The translations under genes were made by a program, and so were the position numbers. A stretch of DNA of 64,000 bases from Trichoplusia ni (taxonomy: Eukaryota; Arthropoda; Insecta; Lepidoptera; Noctuidae), in NCBI RefSeq assembly GCF_003590095.1, contig NC_039486.1, forward strand, positions 5,392,336-5,456,335, given 5' to 3'. This document shows, piece after piece, positions 28,501 through 40,600 of this stretch (its first letter is position 1; the number at the start of each line of letters is the position of its first letter). The notes beneath the pieces are model-generated. The model was not told the DNA's origin, made no database searches, and saw only the letters and a list, made by a program, of their open reading frames with translations.

Positions 28501-29055
28501 GCCGCAGCCGCTAATTAACTGAGATTTAACCCTTCCGTCGCCGGCCGAAGCTCACTTTAATATTTAACTCGGTGGAAATATTTTGCGCGTATTAAAATGT
28601 GAAAAATTAATGGAGCGCGCGTCTCTCCCCGCGGGGCAGTGTGCATGCGACCGCCACATTATTAATATTCTACGCTGACGACCTTGATGACACTTCCTAG
28701 GTGTTTCTCTCCCTTAATACAATTAATTATTTGCTGAATTAAATACAAGCTCATACATTTTTCCCAGATATAACTCCTTATTAGGCCTATGTAAGCTGAA
28801 CCGCCTGCAACATTTATAATTCCGTATAAAAGTTAAATAAAAAAATTATAATTGCCTACAAAAGTATCAAAACTATTTAACTATAGATTACAATTTAAAA
28901 TGTTTAATAGCTATAATTCTTGCAGATCGTAATAGGTCAAATTAGGATTGTGGGTACAGGGCTCACAAAAATAACATAAACGTAACCTAAAAATAAATAA
29001 AATAGGCAGACACAGTAAGGAAACAAATCTGTAAATCGTAGAGCTAGACACGTAC

Positions 29056-29128
29056 CTTCCTACCGTGAGTGTTGCAGGAGTGGTGGTAGGAGAGCGGTCT
29101 GAGTGAGAGGGTGTCGTGTAACACGTAC
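29056..29128 (-). other. dac: Possible alternative 3' extension of dac exon 1
   Basis: The reading frame stays open past the main donor. At 29,056 there is a second donor whose core (AAG|GTACGTGT) is identical to that of the first. Use of it would add 73 nt (24 residues, starting YVLHDTLSL) and shift the exon end from phase 2 to phase 0. The domain homology stops at the first donor, so the first is taken as the main one. Confidence 0.35.
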
Positions 29129-29694
29129 CTTGCCGTGGTGCAGTCCCGGTACAGCACGTCGAAGTCCTTGCAGGACAGCAGCTTGCAGCGGTTCACTCCC
29201 GGCTGGATGGCGCCCAGCCCACGCAGGATGCGCACCTGTTCCACATTGCACACCAGCGGCACTATGTCCAGTCTCTTAAGCTTCGTGTACACTGTGTGCA
29301 GCCCGCCCACCAGGTGCTTGAGGAACAGTTCGAAAGCCTGCGGCAGGCAGAGCATGGTGTCACCCTGGATGATGAAGGCGGCCACTTTCTGTCCGCGGTA
29401 GTCCACCAGCTTGCACTCGTTAGCAGAGGGGTCGGAGGTTGAGATGGGCGGCGGGCTGCCGTAGCGTGGCGGGCCGTGGTGGTGAGCGGCCGCCATCAGC
29501 TCGAGCGGCGAGTGGTGCATCATCTGCAGCGAGCCCAGCAGGCCCAGGCCGGGCGGCGGCAGTGGCAGCCGCGGCGCCAGCAGCTGCGGCGGGCTCAGCC
29601 CGCGCGCCGGCGACGCCGCCTTCACCCTTGGCGAGCCCCCGGAGGAGCCGGACACCTCGCTCGCGGTCGACGCTGAGTCCACGGCGGACTCCAT
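29129..29694 (-). CDS. dac: dachshund, coding exon 1 (SKI/SNO/DAC domain)
   Basis: The exon encodes the first 188 residues plus two bases. Residues 1-92 are a low-complexity Ser/Ala/Pro/His-rich N-terminus; from about 93 to the exon end is the SKI/SNO/DAC (DACHbox-N) domain, with hallmark stretches KLVDYRGQKVAAFI, MLCLPQAFELFLKHLVGG, TVYTKLKRLDI, VCNVEQVRILRGLGAIQPG and KLLSCKDFD. Dachshund is a nuclear transcription cofactor of the retinal determination network (with Eyes absent and Sine oculis), also acting in leg and brain development. The start is the ATG at 29,694; a further-upstream in-frame GTG is closed by a TGA at 29,719-29,721. The exon ends in phase 2 at an AAG|GTACGT donor, right where the conserved domain ends (DCTTA). 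The later exons, with the C-terminal DACHbox-C, are outside the window. The identity is secure. Confidence 0.95.
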
Positions 29695-30080
29695 GCTCGA
29701 ACAATGACTACACACGCATCACACACCCGTCGCGCGCGCTGTTCCGCGCAACAATAAATAAAAAGCCGGAGCGAAACGAGGGCGCGGCCGCGTGCGCGCG
29801 CCCGCCCCGGCCGCGGCGCGCCATTGGTCCGCTGCGGCTGCACCTCGCGCGGGATTGGCCGGCGACGCTGCCGCGGAGTCTCCGCCTCTTTTTTCGTTGC
29901 GTTGCGTTACAAACGCGCGAAGAAACGTTTCTGTTTCTTTTGGGTGTTGTGTGTGTCGGTCGCGTCGCGCCGCCGGCCGCGGGGGTGTATTGATAACAAT
30001 GTCATCGGCAATCAATATGAGCCTAGACGCCGCACTCGCCGCTCGCACACCACTTATAATAAATACTAATGCTACTCTTA
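29695..30080 (-). promoter_or_regulatory. dac: GC-rich dac 5' region and putative promoter
   Basis: This is the upstream flank of the dac start codon. On the minus strand it holds, in order toward the ATG, two CCAAT boxes (about 29,852-29,858 and 29,822-29,826), a GC box (GGGGCGGG near 29,800) and an A/T element TTTTTATTTATTG (about 29,752-29,765). It is strongly CpG-rich, in contrast to all flanking DNA. No transcript end can be read directly, so the start site is unknown. Several long ORFs here on both strands are by-products of the GC content. Confidence 0.5.
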
Positions 30081-33000
30081 TCATATTCTTGTTTAATTAC
30101 ACACCTTAATTAAAAGGAAAAAGAATAGCAATTCTACTTTACCCAGAATTATTAATTATTTATTCTTGAGACAGCAATCAATATTTTTAAGAAAAAAGGT
30201 AGGTATATTAATTAAAATACCGGTGTTGCTGTTCGATGATACTTTTTTCTGGTTGTAGAAAGTTCAACAATGTTTATAAGATTAAGGGGTAACATTTTTA
30301 CATCTATCAATTGCATAAGTTTATTGTAGTAGGTACATAATAAAATTATATGATCGTAATTCATGTAGAATTTTAGCAGAACATTTTTAAAGTTTTAAAA
30401 ATCCTTTCTTTTGTAGAGTTGCTTCTGCTTACTTGAGCAGTACAAATATTATTTTTTTTACATTTACTATTTTTACATTTATTTATACCTACTCAAATGA
30501 CGTAAATCCAGATAAATAGAAAATAACAATGAGAACTTGGATACCTTTCCCACCATGATCACTGTAACCTACATTTTAAGTCAGTTTATAAAAAATGTAG
30601 AGTCAACTTCACCAGAAAATTTTCATGTAGGAACGACACAGGCAAACTTGTATAACTGTAAATTTAATTAAATGAAGAATAAGTTTGACATTGTAAATAG
30701 TAAACTGCAGTATAAATGATATAATTAGATGTGTACCTGAGTACATGATATTTTATAAAACATATCAACCTACTTAAATTAAAACTCAAGTATTTCTCAG
30801 AAACTATGTAGCAAAGATTTTTCTTTTTCAGTAAGGAGTTATCTCACGGCCATAATGTTTGTGATTACGTCATACCCTATTGGCTCAGTAGCACAGAAAC
30901 TAGGCTTAGGCAATGGGACTCTCATATTCGATTTCATACCGTACATACCTACTCTGTTTTACCATATAGGTAGATATTTTTTATATTAAGAATTCTATAA
31001 ATTGAACACTATAAAAAATCCTTTTAATGTCTTTGCTAAATGGGCGAATGGTTGACTAAGGAAATACATACATTCTAAGGGTCTGGCTACTTATGTGCAT
31101 AATTTTCAATCTTATTACAATACCTACAATACAAGGGGTTGAAAGTGTTAAAACAATAGCGATTTCAACGAACGACAACTTCGCGAAACACCCGAAAGCC
31201 ACTTCAATACGTTCCGTCTCCTATACATCCGTAACAAGTACACTTACAAAACACAATCACAAGGGGAAACCACCCTTATAGTAAAGAAATAAGAGCTATA
31301 ACTTATTGGGGACGAGATACAAATAAGTTTGTTTCCCAAGTTCTTTGTTCAGGATGTTTTTCAATGATTATTCTTTATAATATTGGTATCAAAATCAACA
31401 TATAGGTACGTGAAGGGTACTATAGACATTTTTCAATGTATTGAGTGTTTTGTTTGTGTTGAACTTGAGTATTTGTTTTTGAGTAATGGGTTGGGGACTA
31501 TTGTTAACAGTTTCTAGACGCCTTAAGTTCTGAGTCTTGAATAGCTATAGACTGTAGCGTTCACACAGCCTTCAAACTTAAGTTCAGGCAAGAACGGCTG
31601 TGTTTTTTTTAAATGCTAAGAATTATTGCAGATAAATTCTAGAAACTTATATAATGAAGAGTTCAATTATTTAATTATATAGGTATGCGTAAGTAGTGCG
31701 CTGACACATATCTATTCGATTTGACAACGAATCAGGATCAGACACACACAGGAAATATCACATTCATTTTCACATTGTCCAAAACAAGAGTTCCTATTCT
31801 ACGACAATACTAAAAATCAATTTGTTAGTTCATAGTGTCTGATAGATGCTTACTTACAAGATTTGCTCAGCTTGATGTACTGATTGAGTTCAAATAAAAA
31901 AAAAACATGAAACTGAATCGACCTCCATATATTACTGAATGAACCACACGGTGTAGAGGTAGCAAATTCTTCACCTGACATGAAAAAACGAAGGAGGTTC
32001 TTAATTCGATTGTACTTTTTATGTATCTTACTCGAATACTTCGACGTTAATGAACGAATTTTTAAAACTTCTTTTTTGGAATGCTGACGCACTGGTCGTG
32101 TATGAATTACGTCAAAATCGATTCACCTCATCCCAAAGTCCCAATATTGGAGGTAAGTTCTGAATCAACAACAACTTTGATAAGTATTTCTTGAAGTATA
32201 TTGGTATAAAGAAGATCAAATTTCTTGGCAGACATGTAAAAAAAAACGAATTCTAGTTAGAATTAATTTTACTAATTAGTGATTGACTAATATTAATTCC
32301 AAGTAAGGTATATAATTCTTGTAAGATTTTTGTCTTTCTTATTAAATAAACTCGACATTTCGTCATTTTATTTCTCTACTGAGATAACCTGAAATATGAG
32401 AACGACCTCATATGTTTTTAAGTGTTTACATTTAATTCTCTTTGAAGTTCTTTTCCATGAAATAATTTAATCCAAAATAGTTTAATGAAATTATGCATAA
32501 ACGGAAATAAAAACTCTGATTGATAAGAGGGCAGGTGTTAAATCATTGAGACCACCTCGATGTTATTTAATTATAATTATGAAAAGATAAAAAGTAGTTT
32601 ATAGCAAGCTTTGTATTTAATGATCCGTAATAGATTGACTTCAACGTACATCATGAATACTTATTATGAGGATTAAGTAAATTAAAGTAGTTCTAAATGT
32701 AACATGTTTAATTATAAGATACATTTATTCAGGGTAGATCTTCAACTGTTTCTAGTGACGTTCTCATATTTGTAGATGCTATGTGCGTAACTACTGAGAA
32801 AAAAAAACTGTGAGGATTCTTAATTTAAATGTTACTAGTCTGGGTTTTTTGAATTGAAAACACTGTTCTTTATAAAATGTTTGTACTTTTTGAATGTAGA
32901 GTTCCCCATTTTGTAGTTTATAGCGACACATTTAATGTCACAATTTTCTCTCATTTATCCAATCAATGTGAGAACTTTGTTGTATAGAACAATTCTATGT

Positions 33001-33566
33001 ATAAAGCAATGTTTATTATAAACTGGTCATTCACTAGTTCATCATAAGCACAATTTTAAGTCTGTAATTTAATTAAATTTCACGTATTATATATCTTACT
33101 ACTATTATTCCCTTATTATAATCTATTTTGCTGGGAAGTGACTTTGCATTACCAATGCCAATTATTATAAAAGTAAATTGAAGTAAGTATCGGCGAATTA
33201 TTATATCGCTGGCACCACCTTGAGTAAATACAAAAATTAGGTAAAAACTTACAAAGTATCATGATGTGCTGTTAATGCATGGTCAAAAACATCTGATTCC
33301 ATATTAAATTAAAACCAACAGTGAAAATAATTGAATTGGAAAACCAGTTTTCTTAATAATATGTACCGTAATATACTGTTTTTACATTAATTACTCATCG
33401 CCGTTAAGTTTTATTTTATAGGTTTAATTTATCAAACAACAGATACGTGATCAGCTTTAATGAATATAATTTTATGTAGCCAAATAGACCAGAAGGTATA
33501 TATTGCTACGTACCTCCTGCTATAAGAATCACGGTCACTAATACACTAACTGATATCTGCAGGAAT
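30081..33566. other. Gene-free AT-rich intergenic region upstream of dac
   Basis: I see no supportable gene. The interval is AT-rich with short chance ORFs only. One small feature is an 8-bp inverted repeat (ACACAGCC/GGCTGTGT) followed by a T run at about 31,564-31,612. Confidence 0.6.
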
Positions 33567-33610
33567 TTAAACATTACTGAAAAAAGTAGAGTTTTTTCAG
33601 TAATGTTTAA
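33567..33610. repeat. Perfect 19-bp-stem hairpin with 6-nt loop
   Basis: The left arm TTAAACATTACTGAAAAAA (33,567-33,585) and its exact reverse complement (33,592-33,610) flank the loop GTAGAG. The perfect match suggests a recent or selected structure. It could be the collapsed remnant of a palindromic MITE. Confidence 0.85.
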
Positions 33611-33927
33611 CCTTGATGGGTCACGAAATGGAATGTACTTAGATATTAATTTCAAATCATGTAAAGTCGAAATTTGTATGTTACACGAAACGCTAATGCA
33701 ACGATCATCTTAAACTTAAATGAGACTATTGAAGTTATTATTTAATATAGGAATTGTATTTATCAAAAGAAAAAACTTATTGGAAATACAAGCAAGTACA
33801 TACCTACTTATTAGTGAGTCACAAATAAAGTATTTATAAAGCAGGGTCTATAAAGAAAAACTCGTTTCTGATATCATCATTTGAGTTTAAGCAGGTACCT
33901 ATGTAGATACTCCGAATCTATACTTAG

Positions 33928-34660
33928 GGGTCTTGGGGCGTTTCGCACCACGAGTTATTCGAACCGCGGTCCGAATCGCCCAAGTACTATTTTTGAATAG
34001 GTCGATTCACACCACAGTAGTTGCAGCGGTGCGAATAGCCCAAGGTATATTTTGGAATGGGTCGATTCGGACCACTGAGCGAAAGTACTTAATAATCATA
34101 TCGTGTATCTTGATTTCAACTCATAGAAATAATTAAAGATTTCTAATCATTTGGACAGACGATTAGAAAAGTGGTAAGTGTAAAAAAATATGCGATTTAA
34201 AAATCATGTTTAATATATGTACAGTCAGTTTCATCAACATAATTAGCCTAAAGCAGACTTGCTTATCACAGATTATGATTTACATTGTAATTTACTTATA
34301 ACTAGTTAAATATGTACAATCAAATGGTATAACAAGTGTATATTAATATTAGCTATATTTTTTTTTTGTTAGACGGTAATAGTTTAAAATCACAGTTTGA
34401 TCAACATCATACGATATCTTTTATCATTTTGTGCCTGGTTGTACTGTACGAAATGTACAATAAAAACTACATCTCTTCTGTCCGACTTCACCTATCCAAA
34501 ATTAGAAATGTTTTTTCCCTATATTGTGGTCCGAATCAACCCATTACCAAAAGTTCTTGGGCGATTCGAACCGCGGTGCGAAAGGACACATTCAAAAAGA
34601 GCTCTTGGGCGATTCATACCGCGGTTCGAATCGGTCACGGTGCGAAACGACTATACACCC
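33928..34660. mobile_element. 733-bp foldback-type DNA transposon with long TIRs and 8-bp target duplication
   Basis: The target duplication ATACTTAG is present at 33,920-33,927 and 34,661-34,668. The element begins GGGTCTTGGGGCGTTTCGCACC and ends with the approximate reverse complement of this. Inverted similarity continues inward over about 148 bp on the left (to about 34,075) and 135 bp on the right (from about 34,526). It includes repeated near-palindromic units such as GATTCGAACCGCGGTTCGAATC and the phrase GGGCGATTCG. The 450-bp core (34,076-34,525) is AT-rich with no transposase-like ORF, so it is non-autonomous. An 8-bp duplication fits hAT, P or Merlin-like transposases; the GGG terminus does not look like a typical hAT CAG terminus, so the superfamily is open. 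Confidence 0.85.
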
Positions 34661-34668
34661 ATACTTAG

Positions 34669-37600
34669 TAGTTACGCAGCAGTTACCTACAGTTTATTTG
34701 TTAATTTTGTTCATTTGCACTGCAACTTGCTACGAAACTCTGAAAGGTATTGTACAATGCATTAAATATCTCAATCGGAAAATAACAGAAGAAATAAACT
34801 TCAACTTAAATACAAACAAAAAACAAAACTCCGTTCTCATAAACACATAGGTAATTATAAAACCGTCTTGCCGCCATATCTTCTGAACATAAGTAGAGGA
34901 AAAAGTATATTTTTCACAGATTATCAATCATATATCAAAGATAATGAGATGTCACCAGTGGGCGTTGGAAACAAAGAACAATGTTATCTATATTTACCCA
35001 CTGAAACACTGGGTTGTACAAAACAGCTTGAAAATTGTCGTATTAAAATGCTTTTTGTGTTAAGGTGAACACAAAATGCTTGCCACTCACTCTTAAGGTG
35101 AAATCATTATGTAGGAACATAATCTTTCGTACAGTCTGATGGCCCGTAATAATAAAATGAATATGAATGAATGCTGTTAAAGTCGTAACTTTATAAGTTC
35201 TCATTATATTACAGTTGAGAAAGAGTAGATGATGTATACAGGCAGCAAAAATGTGTTGATACATTTATTTAGCAAACACATTGATACAAAAAGACTTGAA
35301 CTAACAAAATCTGACCACCGTCACTCAGAACAGAAGAAAACTACGTCCAGTGATAGGTGTCGTTTCAATCGAACGTTAGAAGCGTGAGCTTCACGTCCAG
35401 CGATCTTTTTTCATGGTTTCATATTTTAGACGAGGCCTTTTACAAGGGGTCGCACCCGAGGCGAGTGCGAGCGCATACCTGTGGCCGGCTCCGCACACAA
35501 GGCTACACCGCATTCGCCGTGCCTCACTCTTTGTGCCCCCTACATTTCTAAAGTGTGGTTCCACCCATTTTATCCTACATCTCTCAAATATGTCACTCCT
35601 TTGTGGGAATTTTTATTACCTTTTGGTATTTCGACGAAACTCTAAAATTAAAACTTAACTTGTTTGCATTCTTTAACATTTACCTAAAATTACTATACCT
35701 TGTAATAAGTTTATCTATAATTTATAACTTAGTTGCTAATGACCTACATACTACTCTATTTCGTAACGAGTTTGTTTCTATCGCACATATTCATCATCGT
35801 TCATCTTTGTTGAATGCAAACAAGAATGAAATTTTATTTTCGATTAACGAAATCTTTGAGTCAAATCAAGATCGTAGTGTTGATCCTAGGCAAACAGTAA
35901 TTACGTATGAAACGTGGAATATTTTAACCTGCCAGATAATCTCTAGTTCTCATTATCAACAGACAAACAAATTAGCAGCTCATAGCCACTTCTTATCTCC
36001 ACTATACTGGGATTAAACAACATAATAATACTACTTCAAGGTGTTAATACTTTAATTAATTACCTTATACACCGTCATATTATGTGCCTATATACATCTA
36101 CAGTACTGAAGTCAACATATAAACCACTCAAATTAAGCGAGGAATAAATATAAGCTAGTTAATTTTTTGTACTTGTCCTCCCAAAATACGTGCACAGCCC
36201 ATTCATAATTGACACAAATTATTTCAAAATATTTGTGTTCGGAATAACTTTAGTAACCTTCAAGCATAAGAACGTTATAAGAAACTCTAGTCCTCTAAAC
36301 AGTCGTAACTTCTTCTGTCTAAAAGAATCTACAGAAAACATGATTGCCGGTAAGAGAGATTTTTGCACCTCTATAAACAAGGAATCGTAACTCCTAACGC
36401 CACCTAGTGTCGTTAAGTCGCAACGTACATCTTAATGTTCTGGAACCAAAGCGGTAAGGTGGGTATAATAAATCGACTCTACGTATGTAGCGTTCGCAAA
36501 AGACATCATTTTAAATAAATTGTCTTGTGAATTTATTAAGGTGTACCTATTATACTTTAAAAACTACATCTAAATAGTAAAGCCAATAATAGGTAAGTAG
36601 TGACTTACTTTCTTCAACTCAAATAGCGTTTATTTAAGCACAAGTGAGACTAGAAACAGAACTGAAAATTAACACACTCAGATTGAAATATCCAGTTAAA
36701 CACAAAACGTAGAGCAAAAACCTTAACACTCTCCACGTTGCTCACGCAATTCCATCAGGCGTTCCACTCACCACTAACGATCACAACACACACCCTACAA
36801 CAATCAAAGCGAGTTAATTGTAAAAGCGGTCAGTACAATTTTTGTGGAAAAAAATGAAGAGATAGAGGGGGATTAGCCTACAAAAAGTATCGGAAACAAA
36901 TGGTCGTTGCCGAGCAATAAATCGAGCTCAACATTGGGAAGCTGCAACAGACTGCGCACACTCGTTAAACTTTATTTTTATATTAAAGCCGTAACTTTGG
37001 GATGCGACGGCTAACAACTGTAATCCCCGCTGTGAAACGTGAAAATTTTTGCAGTTATTATTATTATATCGAATGCTGCAGTTAATTTTAATGGTTGACT
37101 CTACGTTCCAATTATTTTAGCGTTTTTTTTACAGCACATCATTTGTGTGTGGCTTCAAATTGATATCAAAATATACTAGTACAAGTACTATTGTATTAAG
37201 TGTAGAGCAACTGTATCTAATATGATCACTGAACTTAATTGACGATTTAGATTTTAAATTTTAAATGGCTGAAATGGCAAAAACCACAAGTACTTGCAGG
37301 TACAAAATTTATGATGCATTTACCTGAATATAAACAGATACCTCAACAACGTTATTACTTATTAGTGATAACCAGCTCATTGCCTAAACACGAATGAGTT
37401 AGTTGGACAACGATAAAACCGCAGCCCATAAACCAATTAATTACATTGATTTTCACCACACGAGTGTAAGTGCAGTAAATAATGCAACCGATAGGTACGC
37501 GACCCCTGCTCGTCGGGACCCGGTTTCATGAATTTAGCCGCTCTCCAACTAGGAAATTAAATTTGTTCACAATGCAAGGTGTCGCAGTGCCACCGCTGCG

Positions 37601-40600
37601 CTTTCTATAATTTATGTTTTCACTAATTTGGTTTGGACGATGCTGTACTTTGTGGGGAGGTTAAAGGTATTAAAGTGCTTATATAGAATGTTATGAATAC
37701 AGACTTAGTACACAGAAAAGTTTTTTAAATGTGGTATTATCTGAAAATTTAGACAGTTTTCAAATTTAGACAGTTTAGACAGTTCAGTTTTCAACCTAAA
37801 TCGAAAAATCTTAGGTAAGAAAACTCGTATAAAAAAGATATACCCTTTGGTGTGGAAGGAACACCTTCATGTTGACTAAGCCTTACAAAAGCTATTACCA
37901 GGGTGAGAAACAAAAACGTTAGAACACCTCTTACTCATCAAATGTAAATTCTCTCTGGTCTGCTTTGAGTCTGTGTTGCTTTTGATGTAAAAATCATACG
38001 TCTCTCCCTACGAGTGCCTGCCAATATTGACACGGCTACGGTTTGCACGAACACCTAGACGTAAACAACACACCGAGTCATTATTCAGTTGAGAGCAGGT
38101 AGTTCATCTTGATTTTGTAGTATTTAAGTTTTCAGAAGAAAGTTGCCAAGATAATTGCTTTTTAAAGTTTTCCTTCATAGCTCACCATCGGCTTGGAACC
38201 GAATTGTATTTTATATGTTTTCATATGGGTATTTAATTACATAGGTACCTACTAAGTTATTTTCGCTTCAATTTTTTCCGTACCGGAAAAGATTAAAGTT
38301 TAATATTGCTGTCTAATTAAATTCTTGACTAAACTAAGAATTTTCTAAAGTATCTCTAATGGCAAGTATTACTCGTGTGTAAGTAGATACAGGTGACCTG
38401 ATCGCCTGGCGTGACGCAGCTTGCGCTCATCTGCGCCTCAAGATCCCAGAATAGTCGTCCCTCGCACACACTCGTAAGGGGCAACTTTATTATTTTTCCA
38501 GTTTTCATCACTTCACGCTCCGTCTGTCTTTTGATTCAATGGCTGTGTAATGTGCTGTTGCTGCATTTATTTTGCACTCTTACCTTAGTGTTGCCAGTTT
38601 ATTTTGCATTCTCTTGGTGTTGCCAGTTATTCCCCAACGCTTTGAAGTCAAAGCTCTTTTGACTTTGCGAGGCGGCTTAGTCGGCGCTGACCGCAGTGCA
38701 GTATGAATGATACTTTTTACGCTGAATAGTGCCGTGCACATTTTTTTAAGTTGCACACTAGATTTTTTTGTGGCTTTGTGTACTTTATGTTCTACTTATT
38801 TTTGTGTCGCCTGGAGCTGGATAAAATGTGTCCATGTTGAAACGAGTGGTATTCAACTTCTTCCTTTCAGTTTATAAATCCTATTAAAGTAAAATAGGTA
38901 CATAAACATAGGATGTGGACTAAAATAACATTAAATCAAATAATGATTTTAGTATGACATAAATGATAGAACTGATAGCTGATATCGGCGTTGACGTCAG
39001 ATTTAATGGGAATAGATGAAAAATTATTCCCACTCGCACGTATTGACTGTATAGGTACGTACTGACAGGGGAGGGCGGGCGCGTGATTCCGCGAAATATG
39101 ATACAGGGTTGACAACTGCCCGAAAAGCGTTAAAAATCATCGTACTTTATGATGTAAAAATATAGAAATTAAGTACAACTGAATTTCAAGTTTTGCAGCC
39201 AAGAAACTGTTTCTCAACAGTCCTTAATTTAAGCTTTGCCATTTTGCTTATTTTATAACGATTAATAACAACAAATGTTTTTCTTAAATTGAAGGCTTAG
39301 CCCAAAGAATTCAACATTTTACTCAACAAAAATTGTATCCGGAAAAGGACAAAGGCATTACTGAATTGATTACAAACCAACTTTACCACACAAGATGAGA
39401 GAAAACAAAAAAGCCACTGTAAATTAGTATTAAACACAGGAAGCGGGGTAATAAATCAGTGACAGTTCAACCCTAGACAGGCGTACGTGTTTGGAAAAGC
39501 CGAGAAGTTGGATGTCAACGCGTGACGCGCTTTGAATGTACCTCCGCGGTGGCTCGTAATAAATAGAATATTTTTATCGGGCACACGCACTCGCCACCCG
39601 CAAATATTGTGCCACCGTAATCTGACGCTCTGCTCAACTCGTCTACTTAAATTTCAAGATGCTCCAATACGTAATTCAATGATCAAAAGCTTAACCGAAT
39701 CGCAAGTAAGATGTGTTCAGAAAATATGGTGGTTTACATCATTTACTTTGAAGTAAATATGAGTGAACTTTGAAAGAAAATTTTAGCTGTATTGTTTTTC
39801 TCCTAAAAAACGCTTGTTAGTACAGAAATTATTTTAAAAGACGTTTCGTAATCATATTTTTGGTTAAAACGGAATGGTCGAAATTGGGAAAGTATTAAAT
39901 ATTAAAAAATATTTCTAAATATATCAGTGATCATTTATAATTTGGTAAAAAGCCCTGTCACATTTTGATTATTTTCTTTTCAAATACTTTTTAGTGCACG
40001 ATACTAAATTGAAAGTGTACTATGAATCCACTCTCGACCGTAACTGAATTGTAAAAAGATTCATTACAATGGGCCATCCGTCAATCCATCAAACCCCTTG
40101 CCAATAAGTGTCATCTATGATTCCACCTTTTGTCGACTTTGCTTTCTACGGGGGTTAGAGAAAAATATAAAGCAAACTTAAAGGTAGAGCGGGTCTAAAA
40201 CCTAATACGACTTATTCTAAACTGTGTGTTTAGCAGTGTATAGTTACACGTACAATGTACATATTCAAAATATTCAAATCTAAATAATAAAAATACTGAA
40301 AATGCTTTCTTTTTCTAACAATACAAAACTCTTGAATTGTATAAAAAATAATAATAAAATGACATGCAGAGGGAAGGCACATACGGTAGGTAACCTTTTA
40401 AAAAAATATTACTGAATATGTTATTTAGTTTACATTTCGCAGTCAGGGTCCCTCCCAAATACTGTAGCGAGTCTAAGTAGGCATAATTGTTGTAACTAAG
40501 AGTCGACTACTGGGAACACATGGTTTAATGCGGTCCTAGCAGGCGATGGCTAGCTGCCGTCTTGTAGTAGATTGCAATCTTTTATGCCAAAGGAACTAGT

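Larger units (their letters stand above)
7106..29128 (-). other. dac: dac intron 1 (about 22 kb)
   Basis: The intron runs from the exon 1 donor to the acceptor of the candidate micro-exon. No coding sequence is recognisable on either strand. Against the AT-rich background, islets of higher GC stand out: about 7,489-7,590, 10,530-10,690, 12,130-12,240, 19,190-19,320, 21,190-21,560, 23,800-23,880, 24,640-25,130, 25,430-25,535 and 28,530-28,660. Developmental regulators such as dac are known to keep many enhancers in long introns, so these are reasonable candidates for regulatory or conserved non-coding DNA. That is inference: I could make no cross-species comparison. The small ORFs in this interval look like chance. 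Confidence 0.6.

Noticed and set aside
1..29000. A dac exon encoding the basic PGRPPKR-type motif
   Set aside because: Searched for by eye on the minus strand and not found. The following exons are probably left of the window.
29439..29993. 184-codon plus-strand ORF across dac exon 1 and its promoter
   Set aside because: It is antisense to a secure dac exon, and its Ala/Arg/Pro-rich product is what GC-rich DNA gives by chance. There is no family similarity.
34600..34660. GGTTCGAATC resembling a tRNA B-box
   Set aside because: It is part of a palindromic unit repeated in both arms of the TIR element; no tRNA cloverleaf or A-box at the right distance.
35555..36016. 153-codon ORF starting with GTG
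   Set aside because: No ATG at the front, AT-driven hydrophobic composition, and no known similarity or splice signals.
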